This document shows positions 1-15,000 of a DNA stretch of 64,000 bases, one piece after another; positions within the stretch are counted from its first letter, which is position 1; each line of letters starts with the position of its first letter. This DNA comes from Phytopythium helicoides (lineage: Eukaryota > Oomycota > Peronosporomycetes > Pythiales > Pythiaceae), in the NCBI GenBank assembly GCA_024867545.1, contig JANFNE010000012.1:806001-870000 (forward strand), written 5' to 3'. Both the position numbers and the translations under genes were made by a program. The notes below the pieces were generated by a model, which saw nothing but the letters and a program-made list of their open reading frames with translations, was not told the DNA's origin and ran no database searches.

Positions 1-3000
1 GTTTCGACGCGGAGCGCAGCGGTCGCTCTTGTGACGACATGTCGTCTTCGTCTGCATCCTCTGTGTCTGCGTCTGCGTCGGTGACGTGGGAGTACACGGT
101 GGTGCGCGTGCCGGATCCTCGCGCGAGCCTGGTGTCTGCGTTCATGCAGCAGGGCAAGGTGTCCGTGTCTAGCGTGCAAGGCGAGTCTGCGGACGTGCCT
201 GTGTCGGACTGGCGGTCTTTAGTTGCGAGCTCGCTATCGCTGTCGCCGTCCGAGTCTCAGCCTCAGTCGCTGCCGACGTGGTGGGACGAGTACTGGTCGG
301 TGAGCGTGGAGCTTCGCGGGAGCGACGTGTCGGATGTGTCGGAGTGGGTGGAGTCTGCACAATGGGAAGGGTCTGACTCTGGCGTGACGGTGACGAGCGT
401 GAGCGCGACGAGTAGCAGCGGTCGGGGCGTGGTTCGCGTGTCTCCGGCCGCGCTGTCGTCTGCGGCGTGGCAGTCAAGCGGCGTTCTGAGCTTGTTGCCG
501 ACGGCGAGCGTGTCGGGCGTGTTCCGTGGGTCGCTGGTGTACGTGTTCCGCGGCAAGCAGTGGTCGGGCGAAGCGCAAGTGTCTCGGCTGGTCGAGATCG
601 AGTGGACGCGACGCATGTCGCCGGCGGAGTCCATGGACATTGTGTTGGGTCCGCTGGTGGAGCGTTCCGTGATCTTCGCGAACGCGTCTGTGGTGGTGCC
701 TGTGCTGGATATGGCGAAGGCCTCGTTGGTGCGTGGGTGGCGGTCGCTGTCGGAGTCTGGTGCGGCGTCGTTGTCGTCTTCACCGCCGTCTTCTTCGTGC
801 TCGCTGGCGTCGATGCTGTCCGAGTCAGGCGTGTCATCGTTCAAGGTGGAGCGTGTGAGTCTGTCTGTGCCGTCGTGGAGCGGTGTGGCTCTGATGCGGC
901 GGTCGCACGGCAGTCATGGAAGCCGTTCGAGAGCACAGCATGCGTGGATGTCCGTGGGCGAGAGCTATGATGTGTCTGTGTCGGACATGGTCGAGCTCGG
1001 CGACGAGTCTTTTGCTCTGGTGCCGCGCAACCTGGTACCGGAGCAGGTGACGCTGCTCGTGAACGTGAGTGTTCGTTTCGACGCGGAGCGCAGCGGTCGC
1101 TCTTGTGACGACATGTCGTCTTCGTCTGCATCCTCTGTGTCTGCGTCTGCGTCGGTGACGTGGGAGTACACGGTGGTGCGCGTGCCGGATCCTCGCGCGA
1201 GCCTGGTGTCTGCGTTCATGCAGCAGGGCAAGGTGTCCGTGTCTAGCGTGCAAGGCGAGTCTGCGGACGTGCCTGTGTCGGACTGGCGGTCTTTAGTTGC
1301 GAGCTCGCTATCGCTGTCGCCGTCCGAGTCTCAGCCTCAGTCGCTGCCGACGTGGTGGGACGAGTACTGGTCGGTGAGCGTGGAGCTTCGCGGGAGCGAC
1401 GTGTCGGATGTGTCGGAGTGGGTGGAGTCTGCACAATGGGAAGGGTCTGACTCTGGCGTGACGGTGACGAGCGTGAGCGCGACGAGTAGCAGCGGTCGGG
1501 GCGTGGTTCGCGTGTCTCCGGCCGCGCTGTCGTCTGCGGCGTGGCAGTCAAGCGGCGTTCTGAGCTTGTTGCCGACGGCGAGCGTGTCGGGCGTGTTCCG
1601 TGGGTCGCTGGTGTACGTGTTCCGCGGCAAGCAGTGGTCGGGCGAAGCGCAAGTGTCTCGGCTGGTCGAGATCGAGTGGACGCGACGCATGTCGCCGGCG
1701 GAGTCCATGGACATTGTGTTGGGTCCGCTGGTGGAGCGTTCCGTGATCTTCGCGAACGCGTCTGTGGTGGTGCCTGTGCTGGATATGGCGAAGGCCTCGT
1801 TGGTGCGTGGGTGGCGGTCGCTGTCGGAGTCTGGTGCGGCGTCGTTGTCGTCTTCACCGCCGTCTTCTTCGTGCTCGCTGGCGTCGATGCTGTCCGAGTC
1901 AGGCGTGTCATCGTTCAAGGTGGAGCGTGTGAGTCTGTCTGTGCCGTCGTGGAGCGGTGTGGCTCTGATGCGGCGGTCGCACGGCAGTCATGGAAGCCGT
2001 TCGAGAGCACAGCATGCGTGGATGTCCGTGGGCGAGAGCTATGATGTGTCTGTGTCGGACATGGTCGAGCTCGGCGACGAGTCTTTTGCTCTGGTGCCGC
2101 GCAACCTGGTACCGGAGCAGGTGACGCTGCTCGTGAACGTGAGTGTTCGTTTCGACGCGGAGCGCAGCGGTCGCTCTTGTGACGACATGTCGTCTTCGTC
2201 TGCATCCTCTGTGTCTGCGTCTGCGTCGGTGACGTGGGAGTACACGGTGGTGCGCGTGCCGGATCCTCGCGCGAGCCTGGTGTCTGCGTTCATGCAGCAG
2301 GGCAAGGTGTCCGTGTCTAGCGTGCAAGGCGAGTCTGCGGACGTGCCTGTGTCGGACTGGCGGTCTTTAGTTGCGAGCTCGCTGTCGCTGTCGCCGTCCG
2401 AGTCTCAGCCTCAGTCGCTGCCGACGTGGTGGGACGAGTACTGGTCGGTGAGCGTGGAGCTTCGCGGGAGCGACGTGTCGGATGTGTCGGAGTGGGTGGA
2501 GTCTGCACAATGGGAAGGGTCTGACTCTGGCGTGACGGTGACGAGCGTGAGCGCGACGAGTAGCAGCGGTCGGGGCGTGGTTCGCGTGTCTCCGGCCGCG
2601 CTGTCGTCTGCGGCGTGGCAGTCAAGCGGCGTTCTGAGCTTGTTGCCGACGGCGAGCGTGTCGGGCGTGTTCCGTGGGTCGCTGGTGTACGTGTTCCGCG
2701 GCAAGCAGTGGTCGGGCGAAGCGCAAGTGTCTCGGCTGGTCGAGATCGAGTGGACGCGACGCATGTCGCCGGCGGAGTCCATGGACATTGTGTTGGGTCC
2801 GCTGGTGGAGCGTTCCGTGATCTTCGCGAACGCGTCTGTGGTGGTGCCTGTGCTGGATATGGCGAAGGCCTCGTTGGTGCGTGGGTGGCGGTCGCTGTCG
2901 GAGTCTGGTGCGGCGTCGTTGTCGTCTTCACCGCCGTCTTCTTCGTGCTCGCTGGCGTCGATGCTGTCCGAGTCAGGCGTGTCATCGTTCAAGGTGGAGC

Positions 3001-6000
3001 GTGTGAGTCTGTCTGTGCCGTCGTGGAGCGGTGTGGCTCTGATGCGGCGGTCGCACGGCAGTCATGGAAGCCGTTCGAGAGCACAGCATGCGTGGATGTC
3101 CGTGGGCGAGAGCTATGATGTGTCTGTGTCGGACATGGTCGAGCTCGGCGACGAGTCTTTTGCTCTGGTGCCGCGCAACCTGGTACCGGAGCAGGTGACG
3201 CTGCTCGTGAACGTGAGTGTTCGTTTCGACGCGGAGCGCAGCGGTCGCTCTTGTGACGACATGTCGTCTTCGTCTGCATCCTCTGTGTCTGCGTCTGCGT
3301 CGGTGACGTGGGAGTACACGGTGGTGCGCGTGCCGGATCCTCGCGCGAGCCTGGTGTCTGCGTTCATGCAGCAGGGCAAGGTGTCCGTGTCTAGCGTGCA
3401 AGGCGAGTCTGCGGACGTGCCTGTGTCGGACTGGCGGTCTTTAGTTGCGAGCTCGCTATCGCTGTCGCCGTCCGAGTCTCAGCCTCAGTCGCTGCCGACG
3501 TGGTGGGACGAGTACTGGTCGGTGAGCGTGGAGCTTCGCGGGAGCGACGTGTCGGATGTGTCGGAGTGGGTGGAGTCTGCACAATGGGAAGGGTCTGACT
3601 CTGGCGTGACGGTGACGAGCGTGAGCGCGACGAGTAGCAGCGGTCGGGGCGTGGTTCGCGTGTCTCCGGCCGCGCTGTCGTCTGCGGCGTGGCAGTCAAG
3701 CGGCGTTCTGAGCTTGTTGCCGACGGCGAGCGTGTCGGGCGTGTTCCGTGGGTCGCTGGTGTACGTGTTCCGCGGCAAGCAGTGGTCGGGCGAAGCGCAA
3801 GTGTCTCGGCTGGTCGAGATCGAGTGGACGCGACGCATGTCGCCGGCGGAGTCCATGGACATTGTGTTGGGTCCGCTGGTGGAGCGTTCCGTGATCTTCG
3901 CGAACGCGTCTGTGGTGGTGCCTGTGCTGGATATGGCGAAGGCCTCGTTGGTGCGTGGGTGGCGGTCGCTGTCGGAGTCTGGTGCGGCGTCGTTGTCGTC
4001 TTCACCGCCGTCTTCTTCGTGCTCGCTGGCGTCGATGCTGTCCGAGTCAGGCGTGTCATCGTTCAAGGTGGAGCGTGTGAGTCTGTCTGTGCCGTCGTGG
4101 AGCGGTGTGGCTCTGATGCGGCGGTCGCACGGCAGTCATGGAAGCCGTTCGAGAGCACAGCATGCGTGGATGTCCGTGGGCGAGAGCTATGATGTGTCTG
4201 TGTCGGACATGGTCGAGCTCGGCGACGAGTCTTTTGCTCTGGTGCCGCGCAACCTGGTACCGGAGCAGGTGACGCTGCTCGTGAACGTGAGTGTTCGTTT
4301 CGACGCGGAGCGCAGCGGTCGCTCTTGTGACGACATGTCGTCTTCGTCTGCATCCTCTGTGTCTGCGTCTGCGTCGGTGACGTGGGAGTACACGGTGGTG
4401 CGCGTGCCGGATCCTCGCGCGAGCCTGGTGTCTGCGTTCATGCAGCAGGGCAAGGTGTCCGTGTCTAGCGTGCAAGGCGAGTCTGCGGACGTGCCTGTGT
4501 CGGACTGGCGGTCTTTAGTTGCGAGCTCGCTATCGCTGTCGCCGTCCGAGTCTCAGCCTCAGTCGCTGCCGACGTGGTGGGACGAGTACTGGTCGGTGAG
4601 CGTGGAGCTTCGCGGGAGCGACGTGTCGGATGTGTCGGAGTGGGTGGAGTCTGCACAATGGGAAGGGTCTGACTCTGGCGTGACGGTGACGAGCGTGAGC
4701 GCGACGAGTAGCAGCGGTCGGGGCGTGGTTCGCGTGTCTCCGGCCGCGCTGTCGTCTGCGGCGTGGCAGTCAAGCGGCGTTCTGAGCTTGTTGCCGACGG
4801 CGAGCGTGTCGGGCGTGTTCCGTGGGTCGCTGGTGTACGTGTTCCGCGGCAAGCAGTGGTCGGGCGAAGCGCAAGTGTCTCGGCTGGTCGAGATCGAGTG
4901 GACGCGACGCATGTCGCCGGCGGAGTCCATGGACATTGTGTTGGGTCCGCTGGTGGAGCGTTCCGTGATCTTCGCGAACGCGTCTGTGGTGGTGCCTGTG
5001 CTGGATATGGCGAAGGCCTCGTTGGTGCGTGGGTGGCGGTCGCTGTCGGAGTCTGGTGCGGCGTCGTTGTCGTCTTCACCGCCGTCTTCTTCGTGCTCGC
5101 TGGCGTCGATGCTGTCCGAGTCAGGCGTGTCATCGTTCAAGGTGGAGCGTGTGAGTCTGTCTGTGCCGTCGTGGAGCGGTGTGGCTCTGATGCGGCGGTC
5201 GCACGGCAGTCATGGAAGCCGTTCGAGAGCACAGCATGCGTGGATGTCCGTGGGCGAGAGCTATGATGTGTCTGTGTCGGACATGGTCGAGCTCGGCGAC
5301 GAGTCTTTTGCTCTGGTGCCGCGCAACCTGGTACCGGAGCAGGTGACGCTGCTCGTGAACGTGAGTGTTCGTTTCGACGCGGAGCGCAGCGGTCGCTCTT
5401 GTGACGACATGTCGTCTTCGTCTGCATCCTCTGTGTCTGCGTCTGCGTCGGTGACGTGGGAGTACACGGTGGTGCGCGTGCCGGATCCTCGCGCGAGCCT
5501 GGTGTCTGCGTTCATGCAGCAGGGCAAGGTGTCCGTGTCTAGCGTGCAAGGCGAGTCTGCGGACGTGCCTGTGTCGGACTGGCGGTCTTTAGTTGCGAGC
5601 TCGCTATCGCTGTCGCCGTCCGAGTCTCAGCCTCAGTCGCTGCCGACGTGGTGGGACGAGTACTGGTCGGTGAGCGTGGAGCTTCGCGGGAGCGACGTGT
5701 CGGATGTGTCGGAGTGGGTGGAGTCTGCACAATGGGAAGGGTCTGACTCTGGCGTGACGGTGACGAGCGTGAGCGCGACGAGTAGCAGCGGTCGGGGCGT
5801 GGTTCGCGTGTCTCCGGCCGCGCTGTCGTCTGCGGCGTGGCAGTCAAGCGGCGTTCTGAGCTTGTTGCCGACGGCGAGCGTGTCGGGCGTGTTCCGTGGG
5901 TCGCTGGTGTACGTGTTCCGCGGCAAGCAGTGGTCGGGCGAAGCGCAAGTGTCTCGGCTGGTCGAGATCGAGTGGACGCGACGCATGTCGCCGGCGGAGT

Positions 6001-9000
6001 CCATGGACATTGTGTTGGGTCCGCTGGTGGAGCGTTCCGTGATCTTCGCGAACGCGTCTGTGGTGGTGCCTGTGCTGGATATGGCGAAGGCCTCGTTGGT
6101 GCGTGGGTGGCGGTCGCTGTCGGAGTCTGGTGCGGCGTCGTTGTCGTCTTCACCGCCGTCTTCTTCGTGCTCGCTGGCGTCGATGCTGTCCGAGTCAGGC
6201 GTGTCATCGTTCAAGGTGGAGCGTGTGAGTCTGTCTGTGCCGTCGTGGAGCGGTGTGGCTCTGATGCGGCGGTCGCACGGCAGTCATGGAAGCCGTTCGA
6301 GAGCACAGCATGCGTGGATGTCCGTGGGCGAGAGCTATGATGTGTCTGTGTCGGACATGGTCGAGCTCGGCGACGAGTCTTTTGCTCTGGTGCCGCGCAA
6401 CCTGGTACCGGAGCAGGTGACGCTGCTCGTGAACGTGAGTGTTCGTTTCGACGCGGAGCGCAGCGGTCGCTCTTGTGACGACATGTCGTCTTCGTCTGCA
6501 TCCTCTGTGTCTGCGTCTGCGTCGGTGACGTGGGAGTACACGGTGGTGCGCGTGCCGGATCCTCGCGCGAGCCTGGTGTCTGCGTTCATGCAGCAGGGCA
6601 AGGTGTCCGTGTCTAGCGTGCAAGGCGAGTCTGCGGACGTGCCTGTGTCGGACTGGCGGTCTTTAGTTGCGAGCTCGCTATCGCTGTCGCCGTCCGAGTC
6701 TCAGCCTCAGTCGCTGCCGACGTGGTGGGACGAGTACTGGTCGGTGAGCGTGGAGCTTCGCGGGAGCGACGTGTCGGATGTGTCGGAGTGGGTGGAGTCT
6801 GCACAATGGGAAGGGTCTGACTCTGGCGTGACGGTGACGAGCGTGAGCGCGACGAGTAGCAGCGGTCGGGGCGTGGTTCGCGTGTCTCCGGCCGCGCTGT
6901 CGTCTGCGGCGTGGCAGTCAAGCGGCGTTCTGAGCTTGTTGCCGACGGCGAGCGTGTCGGGCGTGTTCCGTGGGTCGCTGGTGTACGTGTTCCGCGGCAA
7001 GCAGTGGTCGGGCGAAGCGCAAGTGTCTCGGCTGGTCGAGATCGAGTGGACGCGACGCATGTCGCCGGCGGAGTCCATGGACATTGTGTTGGGTCCGCTG
7101 GTGGAGCGTTCCGTGATCTTCGCGAACGCGTCTGTGGTGGTGCCTGTGCTGGATATGGCGAAGGCCTCGTTGGTGCGTGGGTGGCGGTCGCTGTCGGAGT
7201 CTGGTGCGGCGTCGTTGTCGTCTTCACCGCCGTCTTCTTCGTGCTCGCTGGCGTCGATGCTGTCCGAGTCAGGCGTGTCATCGTTCAAGGTGGAGCGTGT
7301 GAGTCTGTCTGTGCCGTCGTGGAGCGGTGTGGCTCTGATGCGGCGGTCGCACGGCAGTCATGGAAGCCGTTCGAGAGCACAGCATGCGTGGATGTCCGTG
7401 GGCGAGAGCTATGATGTGTCTGTGTCGGACATGGTCGAGCTCGGCGACGAGTCTTTTGCTCTGGTGCCGCGCAACCTGGTACCGGAGCAGGTGACGCTGC
7501 TCGTGAACGTGAGTGTTCGTTTCGACGCGGAGCGCAGCGGTCGCTCTTGTGACGACATGTCGTCTTCGTCTGCATCCTCTGTGTCTGCGTCTGCGTCGGT
7601 GACGTGGGAGTACACGGTGGTGCGCGTGCCGGATCCTCGCGCGAGCCTGGTGTCTGCGTTCATGCAGCAGGGCAAGGTGTCCGTGTCTAGCGTGCAAGGC
7701 GAGTCTGCGGACGTGCCTGTGTCGGACTGGCGGTCTTTAGTTGCGAGCTCGCTATCGCTGTCGCCGTCCGAGTCTCAGCCTCAGTCGCTGCCGACGTGGT
7801 GGGACGAGTACTGGTCGGTGAGCGTGGAGCTTCGCGGGAGCGACGTGTCGGATGTGTCGGAGTGGGTGGAGTCTGCACAATGGGAAGGGTCTGACTCTGG
7901 CGTGACGGTGACGAGCGTGAGCGCGACGAGTAGCAGCGGTCGGGGCGTGGTTCGCGTGTCTCCGGCCGCGCTGTCGTCTGCGGCGTGGCAGTCAAGCGGC
8001 GTTCTGAGCTTGTTGCCGACGGCGAGCGTGTCGGGCGTGTTCCGTGGGTCGCTGGTGTACGTGTTCCGCGGCAAGCAGTGGTCGGGCGAAGCGCAAGTGT
8101 CTCGGCTGGTCGAGATCGAGTGGACGCGACGCATGTCGCCGGCGGAGTCCATGGACATTGTGTTGGGTCCGCTGGTGGAGCGTTCCGTGATCTTCGCGAA
8201 CGCGTCTGTGGTGGTGCCTGTGCTGGATATGGCGAAGGCCTCGTTGGTGCGTGGGTGGCGGTCGCTGTCGGAGTCTGGTGCGGCGTCGTTGTCGTCTTCA
8301 CCGCCGTCTTCTTCGTGCTCGCTGGCGTCGATGCTGTCCGAGTCAGGCGTGTCATCGTTCAAGGTGGAGCGTGTGAGTCTGTCTGTGCCGTCGTGGAGCG
8401 GTGTGGCTCTGATGCGGCGGTCGCACGGCAGTCATGGAAGCCGTTCGAGAGCACAGCATGCGTGGATGTCCGTGGGCGAGAGCTATGATGTGTCTGTGTC
8501 GGACATGGTCGAGCTCGGCGACGAGTCTTTTGCTCTGGTGCCGCGCAACCTGGTACCGGAGCAGGTGACGCTGCTCGTGAACGTGAGTGTTCGTTTCGAC
8601 GCGGAGCGCAGCGGTCGCTCTTGTGACGACATGTCGTCTTCGTCTGCATCCTCTGTGTCTGCGTCTGCGTCGGTGACGTGGGAGTACACGGTGGTGCGCG
8701 TGCCGGATCCTCGCGCGAGCCTGGTGTCTGCGTTCATGCAGCAGGGCAAGGTGTCCGTGTCTAGCGTGCAAGGCGAGTCTGCGGACGTGCCTGTGTCGGA
8801 CTGGCGGTCTTTAGTTGCGAGCTCGCTGTCGCTGTCGCCGTCCGAGTCTCAGCCTCAGTCGCTGCCGACGTGGTGGGACGAGTACTGGTCGGTGAGCGTG
8901 GAGCTTCGCGGGAGCGACGTGTCGGATGTGTCGGAGTGGGTGGAGTCTGCACAATGGGAAGGGTCTGACTCTGGCGTGACGGTGACGAGCGTGAGCGCGA

Positions 9001-12000
9001 CGAGTAGCAGCGGTCGGGGCGTGGTTCGCGTGTCTCCGGCCGCGCTGTCGTCTGCGGCGTGGCAGTCAAGCGGCGTTCTGAGCTTGTTGCCGACGGCGAG
9101 CGTGTCGGGCGTGTTCCGTGGGTCGCTGGTGTACGTGTTCCGCGGCAAGCAGTGGTCGGGCGAAGCGCAAGTGTCTCGGCTGGTCGAGATCGAGTGGACG
9201 CGACGCGCGTCGCCGGCGGAGTCGATGGACATTGTGTTGGGTCCGCTGGTGGAGCGTTCCGTGATCTTCGCGAACGCGTCTGTGGTGGTGCCTGTGCTGG
9301 ATATGGCGAAGGCCTCGTTGGTGCGTGGGTGGCGGTCGCTGTCGGAGTCTGGCGCGGCGTCGTTGTCGTCTTCACCGCCGTCTTCTTCGTGCTCGCTGGC
9401 GTCGATGCTGTCCGAGTCAGGCGTGTCGTCGTTCAAGGTGGAGCGTGTGAGTCTGTCTGTGCCGTCGTGGAGCGGTGTGGCTCTGATGCGGCGGTCGCAC
9501 GGCAGTCATGGAAGCCGTTCGAGAGCACAGCATGCGTGGATGTCCGTGGGCGAGAGCTATGATGTGTCTGTGTCGGACATGGTCGAGCTCGGCGACGAGT
9601 CTTTTGCTCTGGTGCCGCGCAACCTGGTACCGGAGCAGGTGACGCTGCTCGTGAACGTGAGTGTTCGTTTCGACGCGGAGCGCAGCGGTCGCTCTTGTGA
9701 CGACATGTCGTCTTCGTCTGCATCCTCTGTGTCTGCGTCTGCGTCGGTGACGTGGGAGTACACGGTGGTGCGCGTGCCGGATCCTCGCGCGAGCCTGGTG
9801 TCTGCGTTCATGCAGCAGGGCAAGGTGTCCGTGTCTAGCGTGCAAGGCGAGTCTGCGGACGTGCCTGTGTCGGACTGGCGGTCTTTAGTTGCGAGCTCGC
9901 TGTCGCTGTCGCCGTCCGAGTCTCAGCCTCAGTCGCTGCCGACGTGGTGGGACGAGTACTGGTCGGTGAGCGTGGAGCTTCGCGGGAGCGACGTGTCGGA
10001 TGTGTCGGAGTGGGTGGAGTCTGCACAATGGGAAGGGTCTGACTCTGGCGTGACGGTGACGAGCGTGAGCGCGACGAGTAGCAGCGGTCGGGGCGTGGTT
10101 CGCGTGTCTCCGGCCGCGCTGTCGTCTGCGGCGTGGCAGTCAAGCGGCGTTCTGAGCTTGTTGCCGACGGCGAGTGTGTCGGGCGTGTTCCGCGGGTCGC
10201 TGGTGTACGTGTTCCGCGGCAAGCAGTGGTCGGGCGAAGCGCAAGTGTCTCGGCTGGTCGAGATCGAGTGGACGCGACGCGCTGTCGCCGGCGGAGTCGA
10301 TGGACATTGTGTTGGGTCCGCTGGTGGAGCGTTCCGTGATCTTCGCGAACGCGTCTGTGGTGGTGCCTGTGCTGGATATGGCGAAGGCATCGTTGGTGCG
10401 TGGGTGGCGGTCGCTGTCGGAGTCTGGCGCGGCGTCGTTGTCGTCTTCACCGCCGTCTTCTTCGTGCTCGCTGGCGTCGATGCTGTCCGAGTCAGGCGTG
10501 TCGTCGTTCAAGGTGGAGCGTGTGAGTCTCTCTGTGCCGTCGTGGAGCGGTGTGGCTCTGATGCGGCGGTCGCACGGCAGTCATGGAAGCCGTTCGAGAG
10601 CACAGCATGCGTGGATGTCCGTGGGCGAGAGCTATGATGTGTCTGTGTCGGACATGGTCGAGCTCGGCGACGAGTCTTTTGCTCTGGTGCCGCGCAACCT
10701 GGTACCGGAGCAGGTGACGCTGCTCGTGAACGTGAGTGTTCGTTTCGACGCGGAGCGCAGCGGTCGCTCTTGTGACGACATGTCGTCTTCGTCTGCATCC
10801 TCTGTGTCTGCGTCTGCGTCTGTGACGTGGGAGTACACGGTGGTGCGCGTGCCGGATCCTCGCGCGAGTCTGGTGTCTGCGTTCATGCAGCAGGGCAAGG
10901 TGTCCGTGTCTAGCGTGCAAGGCGAGTCTGCGGACGTGCCTGTGTCGGACTGGCGGTCTTTAGGTTGCGAGCTCGCTGTCGCTGTCGCCGTCCGAGTCTC
11001 AGCCGCAGTCGCTGCCGACGTGGTGGGACGAGTACTGGTCGGTGAGCGTGGAGCTTCGCGGAAGCGACGTGTCGGATGTGTCGGAGTGGGTGGAGTCTGC
11101 ACAATGGGAAGGGTCTGACTCTGGCGTGACGGTGACGAGCGTGAGCGCGACGAGTAGCAGCGGTCGGGGCGTGGTTCGCGTGTCTCCGGCCGCGCTGTCG
11201 TCTGCGGCGTGGCAGTCAAGCGGCGTTCTGAGCTTGTTGCCGACGGCGAGTGTGTCGGGCGTGTTCCGCGGGTCGCTGGTGTACGTGTTCCGCGGCAAGC
11301 AGTGGTCGGGCGAAGCGCAAGTGTCTCGGCTGGTCGAGATCGAGTGGACGCGACGCGCGTCGCCGGCGGAGTCGATGGACATTGTGTTGGGTCCACTGGT
11401 GGAGCGTTCCGTGATCTTCGCGAACGCGTCTGTGGTGGTGCCTGTGCTGGATATGGCGAAGGCATCGTTGGTGCGTGGGTGGCGGTCGCTGTCGGAGTCT
11501 GGTGCGGCGTCGTTGTCGTCTTCACCGCCGTCTTCTTCGTGCTCGCTGGCGTCGATGCTGTCCGAGTCAGGCGTATCGTCGTTCAAGGTGGAGCGTGTGA
11601 GTCTCTCTGTGCCGTCGTGGAGCGGTGTGGCTCTGATGCGGCGGTCGCACGGCAGTCATGGAAGCCGTTCGAGAGCACAGCATGCGTGGATGTCCGTGGG
11701 CGAGAGCTATGATGTGTCTGTGTCGGACATGGTCGAGCTCGGCGACGAGTCTTTTGCTCTGGTGCCGCGCAACCTTGGTACCGGAGCAGGTGACGCTGCT
11801 CGTGAACGTGAGTGTTCGTTTCGACGCGGAGCGCAGCGGTCGCTCTTGTGACGACATGTCGTCTTCGTCTGCATCCTCTGTGTCTGCGTCTGCGTCTGTG
11901 ACGTGGGAGTACACGGTGGTGCGCGTGCCGGATCCTCGCGCGAGCCTGGTGTCTGCGTTCATGCAGCAGGGCAAGGTGTCCGTGTCTAGCGTGCAAGGCG

Positions 12001-15000
12001 AGTCTGCGGACGTGCCTGTGTCGGACTGGCGGTCTTTGGTTGCGAGCTCGCTGTCGCTGTCGCCGTCCGAGTCTCAGCCTCAGTCGCTGCCGACGTGGTG
12101 GGACGAGTACTGGTCGGTGAGCGTGGAGCTTCGCGGAGCGACGTGTCGGATGTGTCGGAGTGGGTGGAGTCTGCACAATGGGAAGGGTCTGACTCTGGCG
12201 TGACGGTGACGAGCGTGGGCGCGACGAGTAGCAGCGGTCGGGGCGTGGTTCGCGTGTCTCCGGCCGCGCTGTCGTCTGCGGCGTGGCAGTCAAGCGGCGT
12301 TCTGAGCTTGTTGCCGACGGCGAGTGTGTCGGGCGTGTTCCGCGGGTCGCTGGTGTACGTGTTCCGCGGGAAGCAGTGGTCGGGCGAAGCGCAAGTGTCT
12401 CGGCTGGTCGAGATCGAGTGGACGCGACGCGCGTCGCCGGCGGAGTCGATGGACATTGTGTTGGGTCCGCTGGTGGAGCGTTCCGTGATCTTCGCGAACG
12501 CGTCTGTGGTGGTGCCTGTGCTGGATATGGCGAAGGCATCGTTGGTGCGTGGGTGGCGGTCGCTGTCGGAGTCTGGCGCGGCGTCGTTGTCGTCTTCACC
12601 GCCGTCTTCTTCGTGCTCGCTGGCGTCGATGCTGTCCGAGTCAGGCGTATCGTCGTTCAAGGTGGAGCGTGTGAGTCTCTCTGTGCCGTCGTGGAGCGGT
12701 GTGGCTCTGATGCGGCGGTCGCACGGCAGTCATGGGAGCCGTTCGAGAGCACAGCATGCGTGGATGTCCGTGGGCGAGAGCTATGATGTGTCTGTGTCGG
12801 ACATGGTCGAGCTCGGCGACGAGTCTTTTGCTCTGGTGCCGCGCAACCTGGTACCGGAGCAGGTGACGCTGCTCGTGAACGTGAGTGTTCGTTTCGACGC
12901 GGAGCGCAGCGGTCGCTCTTGTGACGACATGTCGTCTTCGTCTGCATCATCTGTGTCTGCGTCTGCGTCTGTGACGTGGGAGTACACGGTGGTGCGCGTG
13001 CCGGATCCTCGCGCGAGCCTGGTGTCTGCGTTCATGCAGCAGGGCAAGGTGTCCGTGTCTAGCGTGCAAGGCGAGTCTGCGGACGTGCCTGTGTCGGACT
13101 GGCGGTCTTTGGTTGCGAGCTCGCTGTCGCTGTCGCCGTCCGAGTCTCAGCCTCAGTCGCTGCCGACGTGGTGGGACGAGTACTGGTCGGTGAGCGTGGA
13201 GCTTCGCGGGAGCGACGTGTCGGATGTGTCGGAGTGGGTGGAGTCTGCACAATGGGAAGGGTCTGACTCTGGCGTGACGGTGACGAGCGTGGGCGCGACG
13301 AGTAGCAGCGGTCGGGGCGTGGTTCGCGTGTCTCCGGCCGCGCTGTCGTCTGCGGCGTGGCAGTCAAGCGGCGTTCTGAGCTTGTTGCCGACGGCGAGTG
13401 TGTCGGGCGTGTTCCGCGGGTCGCTGGTGTACGTGTTCCGCGGCAAGCAGTGGTCGGGCGAAGCGCAAGTGTCTCGGCTGGTCGAGATCGAGTGGACGCG
13501 ACGCGCGTCGCCGGCGGAGTCGATGGACATTGTGTTGGGTCCACTGGTGGAGCGTTCCGTGATCTTCGCGAACGCGTCTGTGGTGGTGCCTGTGCTGGAT
13601 ATGGCGAAGGCATCGTTGGTGCGTGGGTGGCGGTCGCTGTCGGAGTCTGGCGCGGCGTCGTTGTCGTCTTCACCGCCGTCTTCTTCGTGCTCGCTGGCGT
13701 CGATGCTGTCCGAGTCAGGCGTATCGTCGTTCAAGGTGGAGCGTGTGAGTCTCTCTGTGCCGTCGTGGAGCGGTGTGGCTCTGATGCGGCGGTCGCACGG
13801 CAGTCATGGGAGCCGTTCGAGAGCACAGCATGCGTGGATGTCCGTGGGCGAGAGCTATGATGTGTCTGTGTCGGACATGGTCGAGCTCGGCGACGAGTCT
13901 TTTGCTCTGGTGCCGCGCAACTTGGTACCGGAGCAGGTGACGCTGCTCGTGAACGTGAGTGTTCGTTTCGACGCGGAGCGCAGCGGTCGCTCTTGTGACG
14001 ACATGTCGTCTTCGTCTGCATCATCGGTGTCTGCGTCTGCGTCTGTGACGTGGGAGTACACGGTGGTGCGCGTGCCGGATCCTCGCGCGAGTCTGGTGTC
14101 TGCGTTCATGCAGCAGGGCAAGGTGTCCGTGTCTAGCGTGCAAGGCGAGTCTGCGGACGTGCCTGTGTGGGACTGGCGGTCTTTGGTTGCGAGCTCGCTG
14201 TCGCTGTCACCGTCCGAGTCTCAGCCGCAGTCGCTGCCGACGTGGTGGGACGAGTACTGGTCGGTGAGCGTGGAGCTTCGCGGAAGCGACGTGTCGGATG
14301 TGTCGGAGTGGGTGGAGTCTGCACAATGGGAAGGGTCTGACTCTGGCGTGACGGTGACGAGCGTGGGGGCGACGAGTAGCAGCGGTCGGGGCGTGGTTCG
14401 CGTGTCTCCGGCCGCGCTGTCGTCTGCGGCGTGGCAGTCAAGCGGCGTTCTGAGCTTGTTGCCGACGGCGAGTGTGTCGGGCGTGTTCCGCGGGTCGCTG
14501 GTGTACGTGTTCCGCGGGAAGCAGTGGTCGGGCGAAGCGCAAGTGTCTCGGCTGGTCGAGATCGAGTGGACGCGACGCGCGTCGCCGGCGGAGTCGATGG
14601 ACATTGTGTTGGGTCCACTGGTGGAGCGTTCCGTGATCTTCGCGAACGCGTCTGTGGTGGTGCCTGTGCTGGATATGGCGAAGGCATCGTTGGTGCGTGG
14701 GTGGCGGTCGCTGTCGGAGTCTGGCGCGGCGTCGTTGTCGTCTTCACCGCCGTCTTCTTCGTGCTCGCTGGCGTCGATGCTGTCCGAGTCAGGCGTATCG
14801 TCGTTCAAGGTGGAGCGTGTGAGTCTCTCTGTGCCGTCGTGGAGCGGTGTGGCTCTGATGCGGCGGTCGCACGGCAGTCATGGGAGCCGTTCGAGAGCAC
14901 AGCATGCGTGGATGTCCGTGGGCGAGAGCTATGATGTGTCTGTGTCGGACATGGTCGAGCTCGGCGACGAGTCTTTTGCTCTGGTGCCGCGCAACTTGGT